NCBI GenBank assembly: GCA_036519575.1
Contig: DATDKZ010000154.1
Location: forward strand, 1-11,632
Direction of reading: 5' to 3'
Length of the DNA: 11,632 bases
DNA from: AC-69 sp036519575
GTDB lineage: Bacteria; Actinomycetota; UBA4738; HRBIN12
Shown: one piece after another, positions 1 through 6,753 of the stretch
Layout: every line of letters begins with the position of its first letter
Numbering within the stretch: the stretch's first letter is position 1
Position numbers and translations under genes: made by a program
The notes under the pieces: model-generated
What the model saw: only the letters and a program-made list of their open reading frames with translations
Database searches by the model: none
What the model was told of the DNA's origin: nothing

Positions 1-1
1 G

Positions 2-388
2 GACCGGATGGAGGTCATCTCCGCCCGGGAGCCCACCGCCGAAGAGTGGCGAGATCTCGCGATCGCCTGGATCGTTGCGGCGCACGTGAAATCGAACGCC
101 ATCGTGTTCGCCAAGGACGGTGCGACCGTGGGGATCGGCGCCGGACAGATGTCCCGGGTCGACGCGTCATGGATCGCCGTTCGAAAGGCGGGTGACCGGG
201 CCGAGGGCGCGGCGATGGCGAGCGACGCGTTCTTCCCGTTCCCCGACGCCCTCGAGGTGGCCGCCCAGGCCGGAGTGACGGCGGTGATCCATCCGGGGGG
301 ATCGGTGCGGGACGAGGATGTGCTGAGGGCGGCGGAGGCGCGTGGCATGGCGGTCGTCGTCACCGGCCGCCGGCACTTCCGGCACTGA
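2..388 (+). CDS. purH: Bifunctional purine biosynthesis protein PurH, C-terminal fragment (AICAR transformylase domain)
   Basis: This is the last 128 residues of PurH; the reading frame is open to the left window edge, so the gene is cut by the window and not broken. Full PurH (about 520 residues) carries out the last two steps of IMP synthesis: AICAR formylation with 10-formyl-THF, then cyclisation. Only the end of the transformylase domain is present. Recognisable blocks are VKSNAIV, GIGAGQMSRVD, ASDAFFPFPD, IHPGGSVRD and the terminal RHFRH, all in the order found in the family. An internal ATG at 8-10 is not the start, because homology continues upstream. The next gene, folD, begins 50 bp downstream and makes the 10-formyl-THF that PurH consumes, so the neighbourhood is functionally coherent. 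Identification is secure. Confidence 0.96.
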   Translation, partial: DRMEVISAREPTAEEWRDLAIAWIVAAHVKSNAIVFAKDGATVGIGAGQMSRVDASWIAVRKAGDRAEGAAMASDAFFPFPDALEVAAQAGVTAVIHPGGSVRDEDVLRAAEARGMAVVVTGRRHFRH

Positions 389-425
389 TGGAGCGGAGCT
401 GCCGTTTGGCTCTGTGAGGCCCCAG

Positions 426-431
426 TAGGAT
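426..431 (+). promoter_or_regulatory. Candidate -10 element for folD (possibly leaderless)
   Basis: TAGGAT fits the TANNNT -10 pattern common in actinobacteria. It ends exactly 7 nt before the GTG start of folD, so transcription starting at the usual distance would begin at the start codon. No convincing -35 is visible. The same bases contain AGGA 8 nt before the GTG, so they could instead act as a weak Shine-Dalgarno sequence. The same arrangement recurs at 6748-6763. Confidence 0.4.
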
Positions 432-438
432 TCCCGCC

Positions 439-1305
439 GTGACGGCGTCAATCATCGACGGCAGGGCCATCGCCAGCCAGATCCGATCCGAGGTCGCGCA
501 GCGAGTCATGGCCCTCGTGGACGACGGCGTGCAACCGGGCCTCGCCGCGGTACTGGTGGGCGAGGACGAGGCCTCCCACATCTACGTGGCCACCAAGCAG
601 AAGGCCTGCGCGGACGTGGGGATCCGCTCCGAGCAGGTCAACCTGCCGGCTTTCGTGACCGAAGGCGAGTTGCTCGCCGCGATCCGGCGGCTGAACCGAG
701 ACCCCCAGATCCATGGGGTGATCGTGCAGCTTCCCCTTCCCCGGCACATCTCCGAGCTCCGAGCCCAGTCGGCGATCGATCCGTCCAAGGACGTCGATGG
801 GCTCCACCCCATGAACGTTGGGCTCATGGTCCGGGGGGAGCCCGCATTCCCCCCGGCGACGCCGTACGGGATCGTCGAGCTCTTGCTCCGCTCCGGCGTC
901 CAGCTCGACGGCGCCGAGGTCGTGGTGGTGGGGTACGGGGAACTGGTGGGGGCTCCGCTGTCGATCATGCTGGCGCAGGACTCGATCAGGGGAAACGCCA
1001 CCGTCACCATCAGCCACGTGAGGACCCGCAATCTCGCAACCCACACCCGACGCGCGGACATCCTCGTCGCGGCTGCGGGCGTCCCGGGGCTGATCACCGC
1101 CGACATGGTGAAACCGGGGGCGGTCGTCGTGGACGTGGGGGTCCATCGAACCGACGACGGGCTTGTGGGCGACGTTCGGTTCGACGAGGTCAAGGAGGTG
1201 GCGGGGATGATCACGCCGGTGCCCGGTGGGGTCGGTCCGATGACCGTCGCCATGCTGCTCGTGAACACCGTTACCGCCGCCGAGCTCTTGACCGAGAAGC
1301 GTTGA
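439..1305 (+). CDS. folD: Bifunctional methylene-THF dehydrogenase / methenyl-THF cyclohydrolase FolD
   Basis: FolD (288 residues, normal length) oxidises 5,10-methylene-THF to methenyl-THF and hydrolyses it to 10-formyl-THF in the cytoplasm. The N-terminal catalytic domain has the YxxxK motif (Y49, K53), the block GVIVQLPLP with Q97, and KDVDG with D120, matching the catalytic Tyr/Lys/Gln/Asp of the family. The Rossmann domain follows from about residue 140, and the C-terminal signature ITPVPGGVGPMTVAML is intact (about 258-273). The nucleotide loop reads GYGELVGAP (165-173) instead of the usual GRSxxVGxP, and the later HSxT-like position reads HVRT. Both sites are linked with the 2'-phosphate of NADP in studied enzymes, so cofactor preference is uncertain. 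The start is GTG at 439, giving the expected N-terminus. The stop overlaps the next gene's start. Confidence 0.97.
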   Translation: MTASIIDGRAIASQIRSEVAQRVMALVDDGVQPGLAAVLVGEDEASHIYVATKQKACADVGIRSEQVNLPAFVTEGELLAAIRRLNRDPQIHGVIVQLPLPRHISELRAQSAIDPSKDVDGLHPMNVGLMVRGEPAFPPATPYGIVELLLRSGVQLDGAEVVVVGYGELVGAPLSIMLAQDSIRGNATVTISHVRTRNLATHTRRADILVAAAGVPGLITADMVKPGAVVVDVGVHRTDDGLVGDVRFDEVKEVAGMITPVPGGVGPMTVAMLLVNTVTAAELLTEKR

Positions 1306-2222
1306 GCGAGACGCCGAGTCGCCTGGGGAGGATCCTGCGCGCGGGCCGGTTCTGCGTGACGGCCGAGGTCGTGCCCCCGCGCTCTGCGGATGCGGCCGCC
1401 GTCATCGCTCAAGCGCGGGAGCTCGTCGGGTACGCCGACGCCGTCAACGTCACCGACAATCCGGCTTCAACCGCCCACATGGCACCGCTCGCCGGCGTGG
1501 CGGTCGTCGCGGACTCGGGCATCGAGCCCATCCTCCAGCTGACGTGCCGGGACCGGAATCGACTGGCCCTGACGGCCGACCTCCTCGGGGGCTGGGCCCT
1601 GGGTGCGCGAGGAGTCCTGTGCCTGTCGGGCGACCCCGTGGCCCGGGGAGACCATCCCGACGCGAAGGAGGTCTACGACCTCACGGTGCTCGACCTCGTT
1701 CGTCTGGCGGCCGGCCTGCGCGACGAGGGTCGGCTGCTGTCCGGCGCGACGATCGAGGGGCCGCCCCGGTACCTGATCGGTGTGGCCGACCTCCCGCTTG
1801 CCGAGGGCTACGACCCGGCGCGGCTGGAGGCGAAGATCGATGCCGGGGCCGATTTCGTGCAGACGCAGATCGTCTACGACGTCGGGGCCTTCGCCGCGTG
1901 GGCCGATACGGCCAGGTCCCGAGGCGTGTTCGACCGGGTGGCGGTCATCGCCGGTGTTGCCCCCCTTCGGAGCGCTCGACAGGCTCGGCTGGTGGCGTCG
2001 CTGCCGGGCGTGAGCGTGCCCACGGACGTTCTCCGCGGGCTGGCGGAAGCCGGCCCCGATGCGGAGGAGGAGGGCAGCCGCTTGGCCATCGGTATCGTGA
2101 ACGGCATTAGGGAGATCTCGGGGCTGGCCGGCGTTCACGTCATGGGTCTGGGACAAGAGGCGGCGGTCCGCCGCGTGGTCGAGGGGGCCGGACTGCTCCC
2201 TCGCCCGGTCGCGGTCCCCTAG
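1302..2222 (+). CDS. metF: Methylenetetrahydrofolate reductase family protein (MetF-like)
   Basis: A 306-residue single-domain protein of the MTHFR family, expected to be an FAD TIM barrel that reduces 5,10-methylene-THF to 5-methyl-THF for methionine synthesis. Supporting landmarks are AEVVPPRS near residue 21 (E22 matches the catalytic Glu of E. coli MetF), the folate-family block QLTCRDRNR near 79, LSGDP near 108 (a conserved Asp), FVQTQIVYD near 185 with a conserved Gln, and GVHVMG near the C-terminus. The TTG start lies inside the folD stop (TTGA, 4-nt overlap), which implies translational coupling and makes the start fairly certain. The electron donor cannot be read from sequence: no NADH-specific feature is obvious, and no MetV-like zinc subunit is adjacent. 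Confidence is high for the family and good for the reaction. Confidence 0.88.
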   Translation: MSETPSRLGRILRAGRFCVTAEVVPPRSADAAAVIAQARELVGYADAVNVTDNPASTAHMAPLAGVAVVADSGIEPILQLTCRDRNRLALTADLLGGWALGARGVLCLSGDPVARGDHPDAKEVYDLTVLDLVRLAAGLRDEGRLLSGATIEGPPRYLIGVADLPLAEGYDPARLEAKIDAGADFVQTQIVYDVGAFAAWADTARSRGVFDRVAVIAGVAPLRSARQARLVASLPGVSVPTDVLRGLAEAGPDAEEEGSRLAIGIVNGIREISGLAGVHVMGLGQEAAVRRVVEGAGLLPRPVAVP

Positions 2223-2225
2223 ACT
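2220..2225 (+). promoter_or_regulatory. Weak candidate -10 for the DUF4234 gene
   Basis: TAGACT fits TANNNT and overlaps the metF stop codon. A transcript from here would start near 2232 and carry the strong ribosome binding site GGGGAGG (2241-2247), which lies 4 nt before the ATG at 2252. No -35 is evident. Read-through from folD-metF, 29 bp upstream, is equally possible. Confidence 0.22.
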
Positions 2226-2251
2226 CCTCGGAACGGGAATGGGGAGGAAGC

Positions 2252-2695
2252 ATGGCGGAGATCGTCACCATCGAGGGGAAGCAGTACGTGAGGCGGAACC
2301 CGCTCGGAGTGCTGGGACTCACGCTGATCACGCTGGGGATCTACGGGCTCTACTGGTACTACAAGGCCAACGAGGAGATCAAGAATTTCACCAACGACGA
2401 GACCATCAGCCCGGTGCGATCGCTCATGGCGTTCATCTTCGGGTGGCTCATCATCGTCCCGCCGTTCATCGCCGCGTACAACACGGCGAAGCATGTTCAG
2501 GAGATGGAACAGCGGGCGGGTGTCCAGCAACAGATCGAGCCCGCGTTGGCGGTCATCTTCTTGATCCTCATCTCGATCGTCATCGGCCTCTACGTACAGG
2601 AACACCTGAACCGGGTATGGGACAAGGCAGCGGGCCGGCAGGCGCCGGTCGCGCCCCCCACACCGCCTCCGCCGTCCGCCATCCCTCCCGGGTAA
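2252..2695 (+). CDS. DUF4234 domain small membrane protein
   Basis: A 147-residue integral membrane protein with three predicted hydrophobic segments (about 17-37, 55-76 and 97-114). The first helix region, RNPLGVLGLTLITLGIYGLY, and the motif YVQEHLNRVWD (114-124) are the hallmarks of the DUF4234 family, whose function is unknown. The C-terminus (132-147) is a short proline-rich tail that looks disordered. The ATG at 2252 is preceded by GGGGAGG with 4-nt spacing, which settles the start. The gene follows metF by 29 bp and converges on citrate synthase with only 27 bp between the stops. I see no functional link to folate or TCA metabolism, so its place here may be incidental. The family call is reliable; no role can be assigned. 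Confidence 0.87.
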   Translation: MAEIVTIEGKQYVRRNPLGVLGLTLITLGIYGLYWYYKANEEIKNFTNDETISPVRSLMAFIFGWLIIVPPFIAAYNTAKHVQEMEQRAGVQQQIEPALAVIFLILISIVIGLYVQEHLNRVWDKAAGRQAPVAPPTPPPPSAIPPG

Positions 2696-2722
2696 AGGCG
2701 TCCCCCGGCCAGTGCCGTCGGC

Positions 2723-3841
2723 TCAGCCGCGGCGATCGATCGGGACGTAGACCTGATCGCGGGGTCCGATGTAGTCGGACTCGGGGCGGATCAGACGGTT
2801 GTCCGCGTACTGCTCGCGCACGTGCGCGGTCCATCCAACCATGCGCGCCAGGGCGAACACGGGCGTCATGAGATCGGTGGGGATCTCGAGATAGTGGTAG
2901 ACGCTGGCCGCGAAGAAGTCCACGTTCGCGTGGAGTCCCTTCTCCTGGCCCACGACGCGCTCGATCTCGGCCGAGATGTCGAACCAGCGGGTGTCGCCCT
3001 TCCGTTCGCCGAGCTCCTGCGAGAGCTTGCGAAGATGGGTGGCCCGAGGGTCTTCGGTCTTGTAGACGCGGTGCCCGAACCCCATGATCCGCTCCCGCCG
3101 GCCCAGCCGTTCCTTGATGTACCGCTCGGCGTTAGTCGGGTCGCCCACCTCCTCCAGCATCTTCATGGCCTCCTCGTTGGCGCCGCCGTGGAGCGGGCCC
3201 TTGAGGGCGGCGATGGCCCCGGTGATCGCGGAGAACATGTCGGACTGGGTCGAGGCGATCACCCGGGCGGTGAACGTGGAGGCATTGAAGGTGTGGTCCG
3301 CGTAGAGGATCAGCGTGGTGTCCAGGGCCGCGGCGTCGAGCTGCTCCGGTTCGTTCCCGGACAGCATGTACAGGAAGTTCGCCGCGTGCGGGAGCTTCGG
3401 GTGGGGCGGGACGACCATCTCACCGGTTCGCATCCGGTGGTACATCGCGATAAGGGTCGGGGTCTGCGCGATGAGGCGAAGGGCCTTGCGCTCGTTCGCC
3501 TCGGCACTGTTGTCCCACCCATCGGGGTCGTACGCGGACGCGGCGGAGACGCCGGTCCGAAGCATCGACATCGGCGAGGTCTGCTCGGCCAGGGTCGGCA
3601 TCAGTCCCTCGAGGAACGGCGAGACCTCTCGCTCGGAGATCAGTCGCTCGAAGAGCTCGTCGAGCTCGGGCTCGGTCGGGAGCCGGAGGTTGTGCAGGAG
3701 GTAGGTGACCTCCTCGAAGGTCGACTTGGTCGCCAGGTCGTGGATGTCGTAGCCCACGTACCACAGGCGGCCCTGTTTGCCGTCGACGTCCGACAACCTG
3801 GTCGATGCGGCGATGACCTCTTCCAAACCCCTTTGCGACAC
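2723..3841 (-). CDS. gltA: Citrate synthase (short bacterial type)
   Basis: A 372-residue citrate synthase that condenses acetyl-CoA and oxaloacetate at the entry to the TCA cycle. The active-site set is complete: H218 in GPLHGGANE, H257 in the signature GFGHRVYKTEDPR, and D308 in NVDFF. HTFNASTFTARVIAST (183-198), typical of the family, is also present. The length matches the compact citrate/2-methylcitrate synthase group rather than the roughly 430-residue E. coli form, so 2-methylcitrate synthase is the main alternative; flanking icd, mdh and sdh genes favour citrate. The reading frame stays open far upstream (to 4228), but family homology begins at the GTG at 3841 (SQRGLEEVIAASTRLSDVDG), and upstream codons run antisense to icd. 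Upstream bases are G-rich (GGGGGTAGGG) without a clear Shine-Dalgarno sequence. The gene is divergent from icd. Confidence 0.95.
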   Translation of the reverse strand: MSQRGLEEVIAASTRLSDVDGKQGRLWYVGYDIHDLATKSTFEEVTYLLHNLRLPTEPELDELFERLISEREVSPFLEGLMPTLAEQTSPMSMLRTGVSAASAYDPDGWDNSAEANERKALRLIAQTPTLIAMYHRMRTGEMVVPPHPKLPHAANFLYMLSGNEPEQLDAAALDTTLILYADHTFNASTFTARVIASTQSDMFSAITGAIAALKGPLHGGANEEAMKMLEEVGDPTNAERYIKERLGRRERIMGFGHRVYKTEDPRATHLRKLSQELGERKGDTRWFDISAEIERVVGQEKGLHANVDFFAASVYHYLEIPTDLMTPVFALARMVGWTAHVREQYADNRLIRPESDYIGPRDQVYVPIDRRG

Positions 3842-3861
3842 CGCCCTACCCCCATCCTGAA

Positions 3862-3880
3862 TGGTGGTTCGAAACCACCA
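3862..3880. promoter_or_regulatory. Perfect 8-bp stem-loop upstream of citrate synthase
   Basis: TGGTGGTT, a 3-nt loop (CGA) and AACCACCA form a perfect inverted repeat 20 nt upstream of the citrate synthase GTG, in the 169-bp divergent gap (3842-4010) between citrate synthase and icd. A possible -10 for citrate synthase, TACCCT on the - strand at 3893-3888, would place the transcript start at about 3880. The hairpin would then form the 5' end of the mRNA. It could equally be a DNA operator. The inverted repeat is directly seen; its role is inferred. Confidence 0.4.
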
Positions 3881-4010
3881 CCCACCAAGGGTACCGCGCT
3901 GCACCCGTCGCGCAGTTACCAGTCGATCACGAGGACGCTTTCGGGCCGCGCTGCCAGAATGGGGCCCAGCCGAGGACAGGGACGCCCGACGACCTTCGAA
4001 GGAGCGGAGC

Positions 4011-5096
4011 ATGGCGACGTACCGCGTGACGCTCATCCCGGGAGACGGCGTCGGCCCCGAGCTGTCGGAGGCCACCCGCCGCGTCCTGGAGGCGACCGGT
4101 GTCGGGTTCGACTGGGAAATCCAGGAGGCGGGCGCCGATGTCGTGGACCGGTACGGGACGCCTCTTCCGGACTCCGTCCTCGAATCGATCCGTCGCAACC
4201 GGGTGGCCATCAAGGGTCCCATCACCACCCCGGTGGGCAGCGGCTTTCGGAGCGTGAACGTGGCGCTTCGAAAGGAGCTCGACCTCTACGCGTGCCTCCG
4301 GCCGTGCAAGTGGTACCGAGGTGTCCGATCCCGCTACGAGGACGTGGACGTCGTCATCGTGCGGGAGAACACCGAGGACCTGTACGCGGGGATCGAGTTC
4401 GAGGAGGGCTCGCCCGGAGCGCAGGAGCTGATCGAGTTCATCGCCGAGAAGACCGCGAAGCGCATCCGGGACGACGCCGGTATCTCGATCAAACCGATCT
4501 CGGTGTGGGGGACCGAGCGGATCGTCCGATTCGCCTTCGATTACGCCCGGAACTCTGGCCGGTCGAAGGTCACGGCAGTGCACAAGGCGAACATCATGAA
4601 GTTCACCGATGGGCTGTTCCTGGAGACGGCCCGACGAGTGGCGGAGACCTACCCCGACATCGACTTCGAAGATCGGATCGTCGACAACCTCACAATGCAG
4701 CTGGTCCAGCGGCCCGAGGAGTACGACGTCCTCGTCCTGCCGAACCTGTACGGCGACATCGTCTCAGACCTGTGTGCCGGCCTCATCGGCGGCCTCGGCG
4801 TAGCGCCGGGCGCGAACATCGGGGACGAGGCTGCGGTGTTCGAGGCGACCCATGGGAGCGCCCCGAAGTACAAGGGGATGAACAAGGTGAATCCCATGGC
4901 CATGATGCTGTCCGGCGTCCTGATGCTGCGGTACCTGGAAGAGACGGAAGCCGCGAACCGGCTGGAGTCAGCGATCGCGGCCGTGATCGCCGAGGGGAAG
5001 TCGGTCACCTACGACATGAAGCCGAGCCGCGACGACCCGACCGCCGTCGGCACGTCCCAGGTCGCCGACGCGGTCATCGAGAAGCTCCAGGCCTGA
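4011..5096 (+). CDS. icd: Isocitrate dehydrogenase, NADP-type cofactor signature
   Basis: A 361-residue member of the isocitrate/isopropylmalate dehydrogenase family that converts isocitrate to 2-oxoglutarate and CO2. Isocitrate-type substrate residues are present: S81 and N83 in FRSVNVALR, R87, R97, R118 and Y125 in VRENTEDLYAGIE, and K192 in VHKANIMK. Metal-binding acids lie in VDNLTMQ (D225) and NLYGDIVSDL (D249, D253). Isopropylmalate dehydrogenase would have a different substrate helix. In HGSAPKYKG, K286 and Y287 match the NADP-selecting Lys-Tyr of E. coli Icd, and Y334 in VTYD matches a third contact; the fourth (Arg395 in E. coli) is Pro here. The start ATG at 4011 has AAGGAG 6 nt upstream; the frame is open earlier but those codons do not resemble the family. 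mdh begins 1 nt after the stop. Confidence 0.93.
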   Translation: MATYRVTLIPGDGVGPELSEATRRVLEATGVGFDWEIQEAGADVVDRYGTPLPDSVLESIRRNRVAIKGPITTPVGSGFRSVNVALRKELDLYACLRPCKWYRGVRSRYEDVDVVIVRENTEDLYAGIEFEEGSPGAQELIEFIAEKTAKRIRDDAGISIKPISVWGTERIVRFAFDYARNSGRSKVTAVHKANIMKFTDGLFLETARRVAETYPDIDFEDRIVDNLTMQLVQRPEEYDVLVLPNLYGDIVSDLCAGLIGGLGVAPGANIGDEAAVFEATHGSAPKYKGMNKVNPMAMMLSGVLMLRYLEETEAANRLESAIAAVIAEGKSVTYDMKPSRDDPTAVGTSQVADAVIEKLQA

Positions 5097-5097
5097 C

Positions 5098-6021
5098 ATG
5101 CGGGTGACCATCGTCGGCAGCGGGTTCGTTGGCCAGACCACCGCGATGCGGGTCGTCGAGAAGGGGCTGGCCGAGGTGGTCCTGATCGACATCGTCGAGG
5201 GGTTGCCGCAGGGACTGGCCCTCGATATCAGGGAGTCCTCGCCGATCGAGGGGTTCGAGCCGAACGTCACCGGGACGAACGACTACGCCGACACGGCGGG
5301 ATCAGACGTCGTGGTCATCACCGCAGGGTTCCCCCGACAGCCGGGCATGAGCCGCATGGATCTCCTGGGTAAGAACGCGGCGGTGGTCCGCGACGTGGTG
5401 GAGAACGTGGTGCCGGGGTCACCGGATGCCGTGATCGTTGTGGTGACCAACCCGCTCGACGAGATGACGTTCCTGGCATCGGATGTCTCGGGGTTCCCCA
5501 AGCGGCGCGTCCTGGGGATGGCAGGAGTGCTCGATTCGGCGCGGCTCCGGTACTTCATCGCCGATGAGCTCGGGGTATCGCCGTCCGCGGTCGAGGCCAT
5601 GACGCTCGGCTCGCATGGCGAGTCGATGGTGCCCTTGCCTCGTCACGCCACGGTGGCCGGTAAGCCGCTCACCGAGCTGGTGGACGAGATCACCCTGGAG
5701 CGGCTGTACCAGCGTACGCGCGACGCCGGAGCCGAGATCGTCGCGCTGCTGAAGAAGGGGAGCGCCTACTACGCGCCCTCCGCCGCTATCGCCGGGATGG
5801 TCCAGGCCATCGCCCGGGGGGACCCCGACGTGCTCCCCGCGTGTGCATGGTGCGAGGGCCAGTACGGGATCCGGGACGTCTACGTGGGCGTCCCCGTCCG
5901 TCTTTCCCCCTCGGGTGTCAGGGAGATCGTGGAGCTCGACCTGAACCAGGACGAGGTCGGGGCGCTTCGCGCGGCTGCCGAGGGCATCCGCGCGAAGTGC
6001 GCCGACCTGGCGACGCTCTAA
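5098..6021 (+). CDS. mdh: Malate dehydrogenase, LDH-like (type 3)
   Basis: A 307-residue NAD-dependent malate dehydrogenase interconverting malate and oxaloacetate. The Rossmann fold has GSGFVG (7-12), with D31 at the end of beta-2 favouring NAD over NADP. Substrate-binding arginines are R80 and R86 in GFPRQPGMSR, where Arg rather than Gln at position 80 marks malate rather than lactate dehydrogenase, and R149 in LDSARLR. The catalytic pair is D146 and H173 (GSHGESMVPL). Length and motifs place it in the LDH-like group, not the roughly 330-residue cytosolic type of many actinobacteria. The ATG at 5098 follows the icd stop after one base, so the two are probably one transcript and translationally coupled. 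The product, oxaloacetate, is the substrate of the divergent citrate synthase. Confidence 0.95.
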   Translation: MRVTIVGSGFVGQTTAMRVVEKGLAEVVLIDIVEGLPQGLALDIRESSPIEGFEPNVTGTNDYADTAGSDVVVITAGFPRQPGMSRMDLLGKNAAVVRDVVENVVPGSPDAVIVVVTNPLDEMTFLASDVSGFPKRRVLGMAGVLDSARLRYFIADELGVSPSAVEAMTLGSHGESMVPLPRHATVAGKPLTELVDEITLERLYQRTRDAGAEIVALLKKGSAYYAPSAAIAGMVQAIARGDPDVLPACAWCEGQYGIRDVYVGVPVRLSPSGVREIVELDLNQDEVGALRAAAEGIRAKCADLATL

Positions 6022-6107
6022 CCCTCGTGAAGTGAAGGCCGCGCATCCGAATACCCCTCCGCATGGTTCATCGGTAGATTGCAGTGGACGGCAGGGCGGT
6101 GGTCCCC

Positions 6108-6698
6108 TCAGGAGCGGATGCCTTCGCCGGAGCCTATCCGCTCCGGCTCGACATGCCCGGGTGGTGCTCGAGCCGCCCAGGCAACGCTCAGGGCCCCGCC
6201 TGTCGCTGCCAGCAATCCCCCCGCGACCACCATGAAGAGCCCAGGCTGCAGGGACACGTGGAACCGCTCCTCGTAGACGGCTGCGAGGCGAGACCGAACC
6301 TCCTCATAGGGAAGGTGGAGCTCGGTTGCGAGCTCCCGGGCGATCCGGTCCCGTTGGCCGGGCGAGGTGAACCTGGCGTCGCCGCGTACGGCGTCGGCGG
6401 CGGCGATCGCCGCCGCCGACAGCCCCAGCCCGACGAGGGCCACCGCTACTGCGCGGCGAATCGCCGGGGTGGCCATCAGCCGCATGGTCACCATCCCCAC
6501 CAGCACCACGACGCCGATCCCCAGAGCGACGATGCCCTCCCACAGGTCCGTCCCTCGGATGGGCGTGTCGAAGGGCGGCACCTTCGCCCAGGGCAAGAGG
6601 GACCCGAGCGAGATCATCAGCCCTCCCGTCGTGAGGGTGAGGAACCCGGCCAGCCGGAGCATCGAGGGGCGGGCAGTCGAGACGATCTCGCGGGTCAT
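6108..6698 (-). CDS. Four-helix membrane protein of unknown function
   Basis: A 196-residue protein that I cannot name. Four hydrophobic segments are visible at about 14-36, 54-71, 82-103 and 152-175. The first ends in SLLPWAKVP and is followed by GTDLWEG. This layout (helix, LPW, short loop, G-x-D-x-x-x-G, helix) recurs in small actinobacterial membrane proteins in my recollection. Between helices 3 and 4 lies a charged stretch of about 45 residues (108-150) rich in Arg and Glu that probably lies outside the bilayer. I chose the ATG at 6698 because the preceding in-frame codons (ATG at 6740) give a non-hydrophobic, Arg/His-rich lead; a later ATG at residue 13 is also possible. No good ribosome binding site is seen. 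The gene is divergent from the small ORF at 6752 and convergent with mdh. Confidence 0.75.
   Translation of the reverse strand: MTREIVSTARPSMLRLAGFLTLTTGGLMISLGSLLPWAKVPPFDTPIRGTDLWEGIVALGIGVVVLVGMVTMRLMATPAIRRAVAVALVGLGLSAAAIAAADAVRGDARFTSPGQRDRIARELATELHLPYEEVRSRLAAVYEERFHVSLQPGLFMVVAGGLLAATGGALSVAWAARAPPGHVEPERIGSGEGIRS
6111..6144. repeat. Inverted repeat between mdh and the membrane protein gene
   Basis: GGAGCGGAT (6111-6119) and ATCCGCTCC (6136-6144) form a perfect 9-bp inverted repeat around a 16-nt interior. It lies in the last codons of the - strand membrane protein and about 90 bp after the mdh stop. It could end the mdh transcript as a hairpin, but no T-run follows and the loop is long. 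Chance coding sequence is possible. Confidence 0.35.
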
Positions 6699-6736
6699 GT
6701 CGGCCGCAGTGTGGCATCCGCTTCGAGCGCGTGGAA

Positions 6737-6753
6737 GCACGTGCGCGTAGGAT
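6737..6753 (+). promoter_or_regulatory. Candidate promoter/operator of the small Cys-tailed ORF
   Basis: TAGGAT (6748-6753) matches TANNNT and ends 7 nt before a GTG at 6761, the same geometry as upstream of folD. A perfect 8-bp palindrome, GCACGTGC (6737-6744), sits immediately upstream, between the expected -35 and -10 positions, where a repressor could act. The 53-bp gap also has to supply the divergent membrane protein gene. If TAGGAT is the -10, the in-frame ATG at 6752 cannot be the start. All of this is pattern-based. Confidence 0.33.

Noticed and set aside
582..1412. 276-codon open frame on the - strand across folD
   Set aside because: Ser/Thr/Arg-rich shadow of folD, typical of high-GC antisense frames; no ribosome binding site or domain.
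3955..3960. CAGAAT as a -10 for icd
   Set aside because: Only positions 2 and 6 fit the consensus and no -35 lies at the right distance; too weak to list as a feature.
3842..4228. Upstream extension of the citrate synthase frame to a 501-residue protein
   Set aside because: The added 129 residues run antisense to the icd 5' end and upstream gap and show no similarity to citrate synthases. Family homology starts at the GTG at 3841.
2822..5107. 761-codon open frame on the + strand
   Set aside because: It is antisense to citrate synthase and then out of frame through icd. The translation is Arg/Gly/His-rich with no domain, while both overlapped genes have complete active-site motifs.
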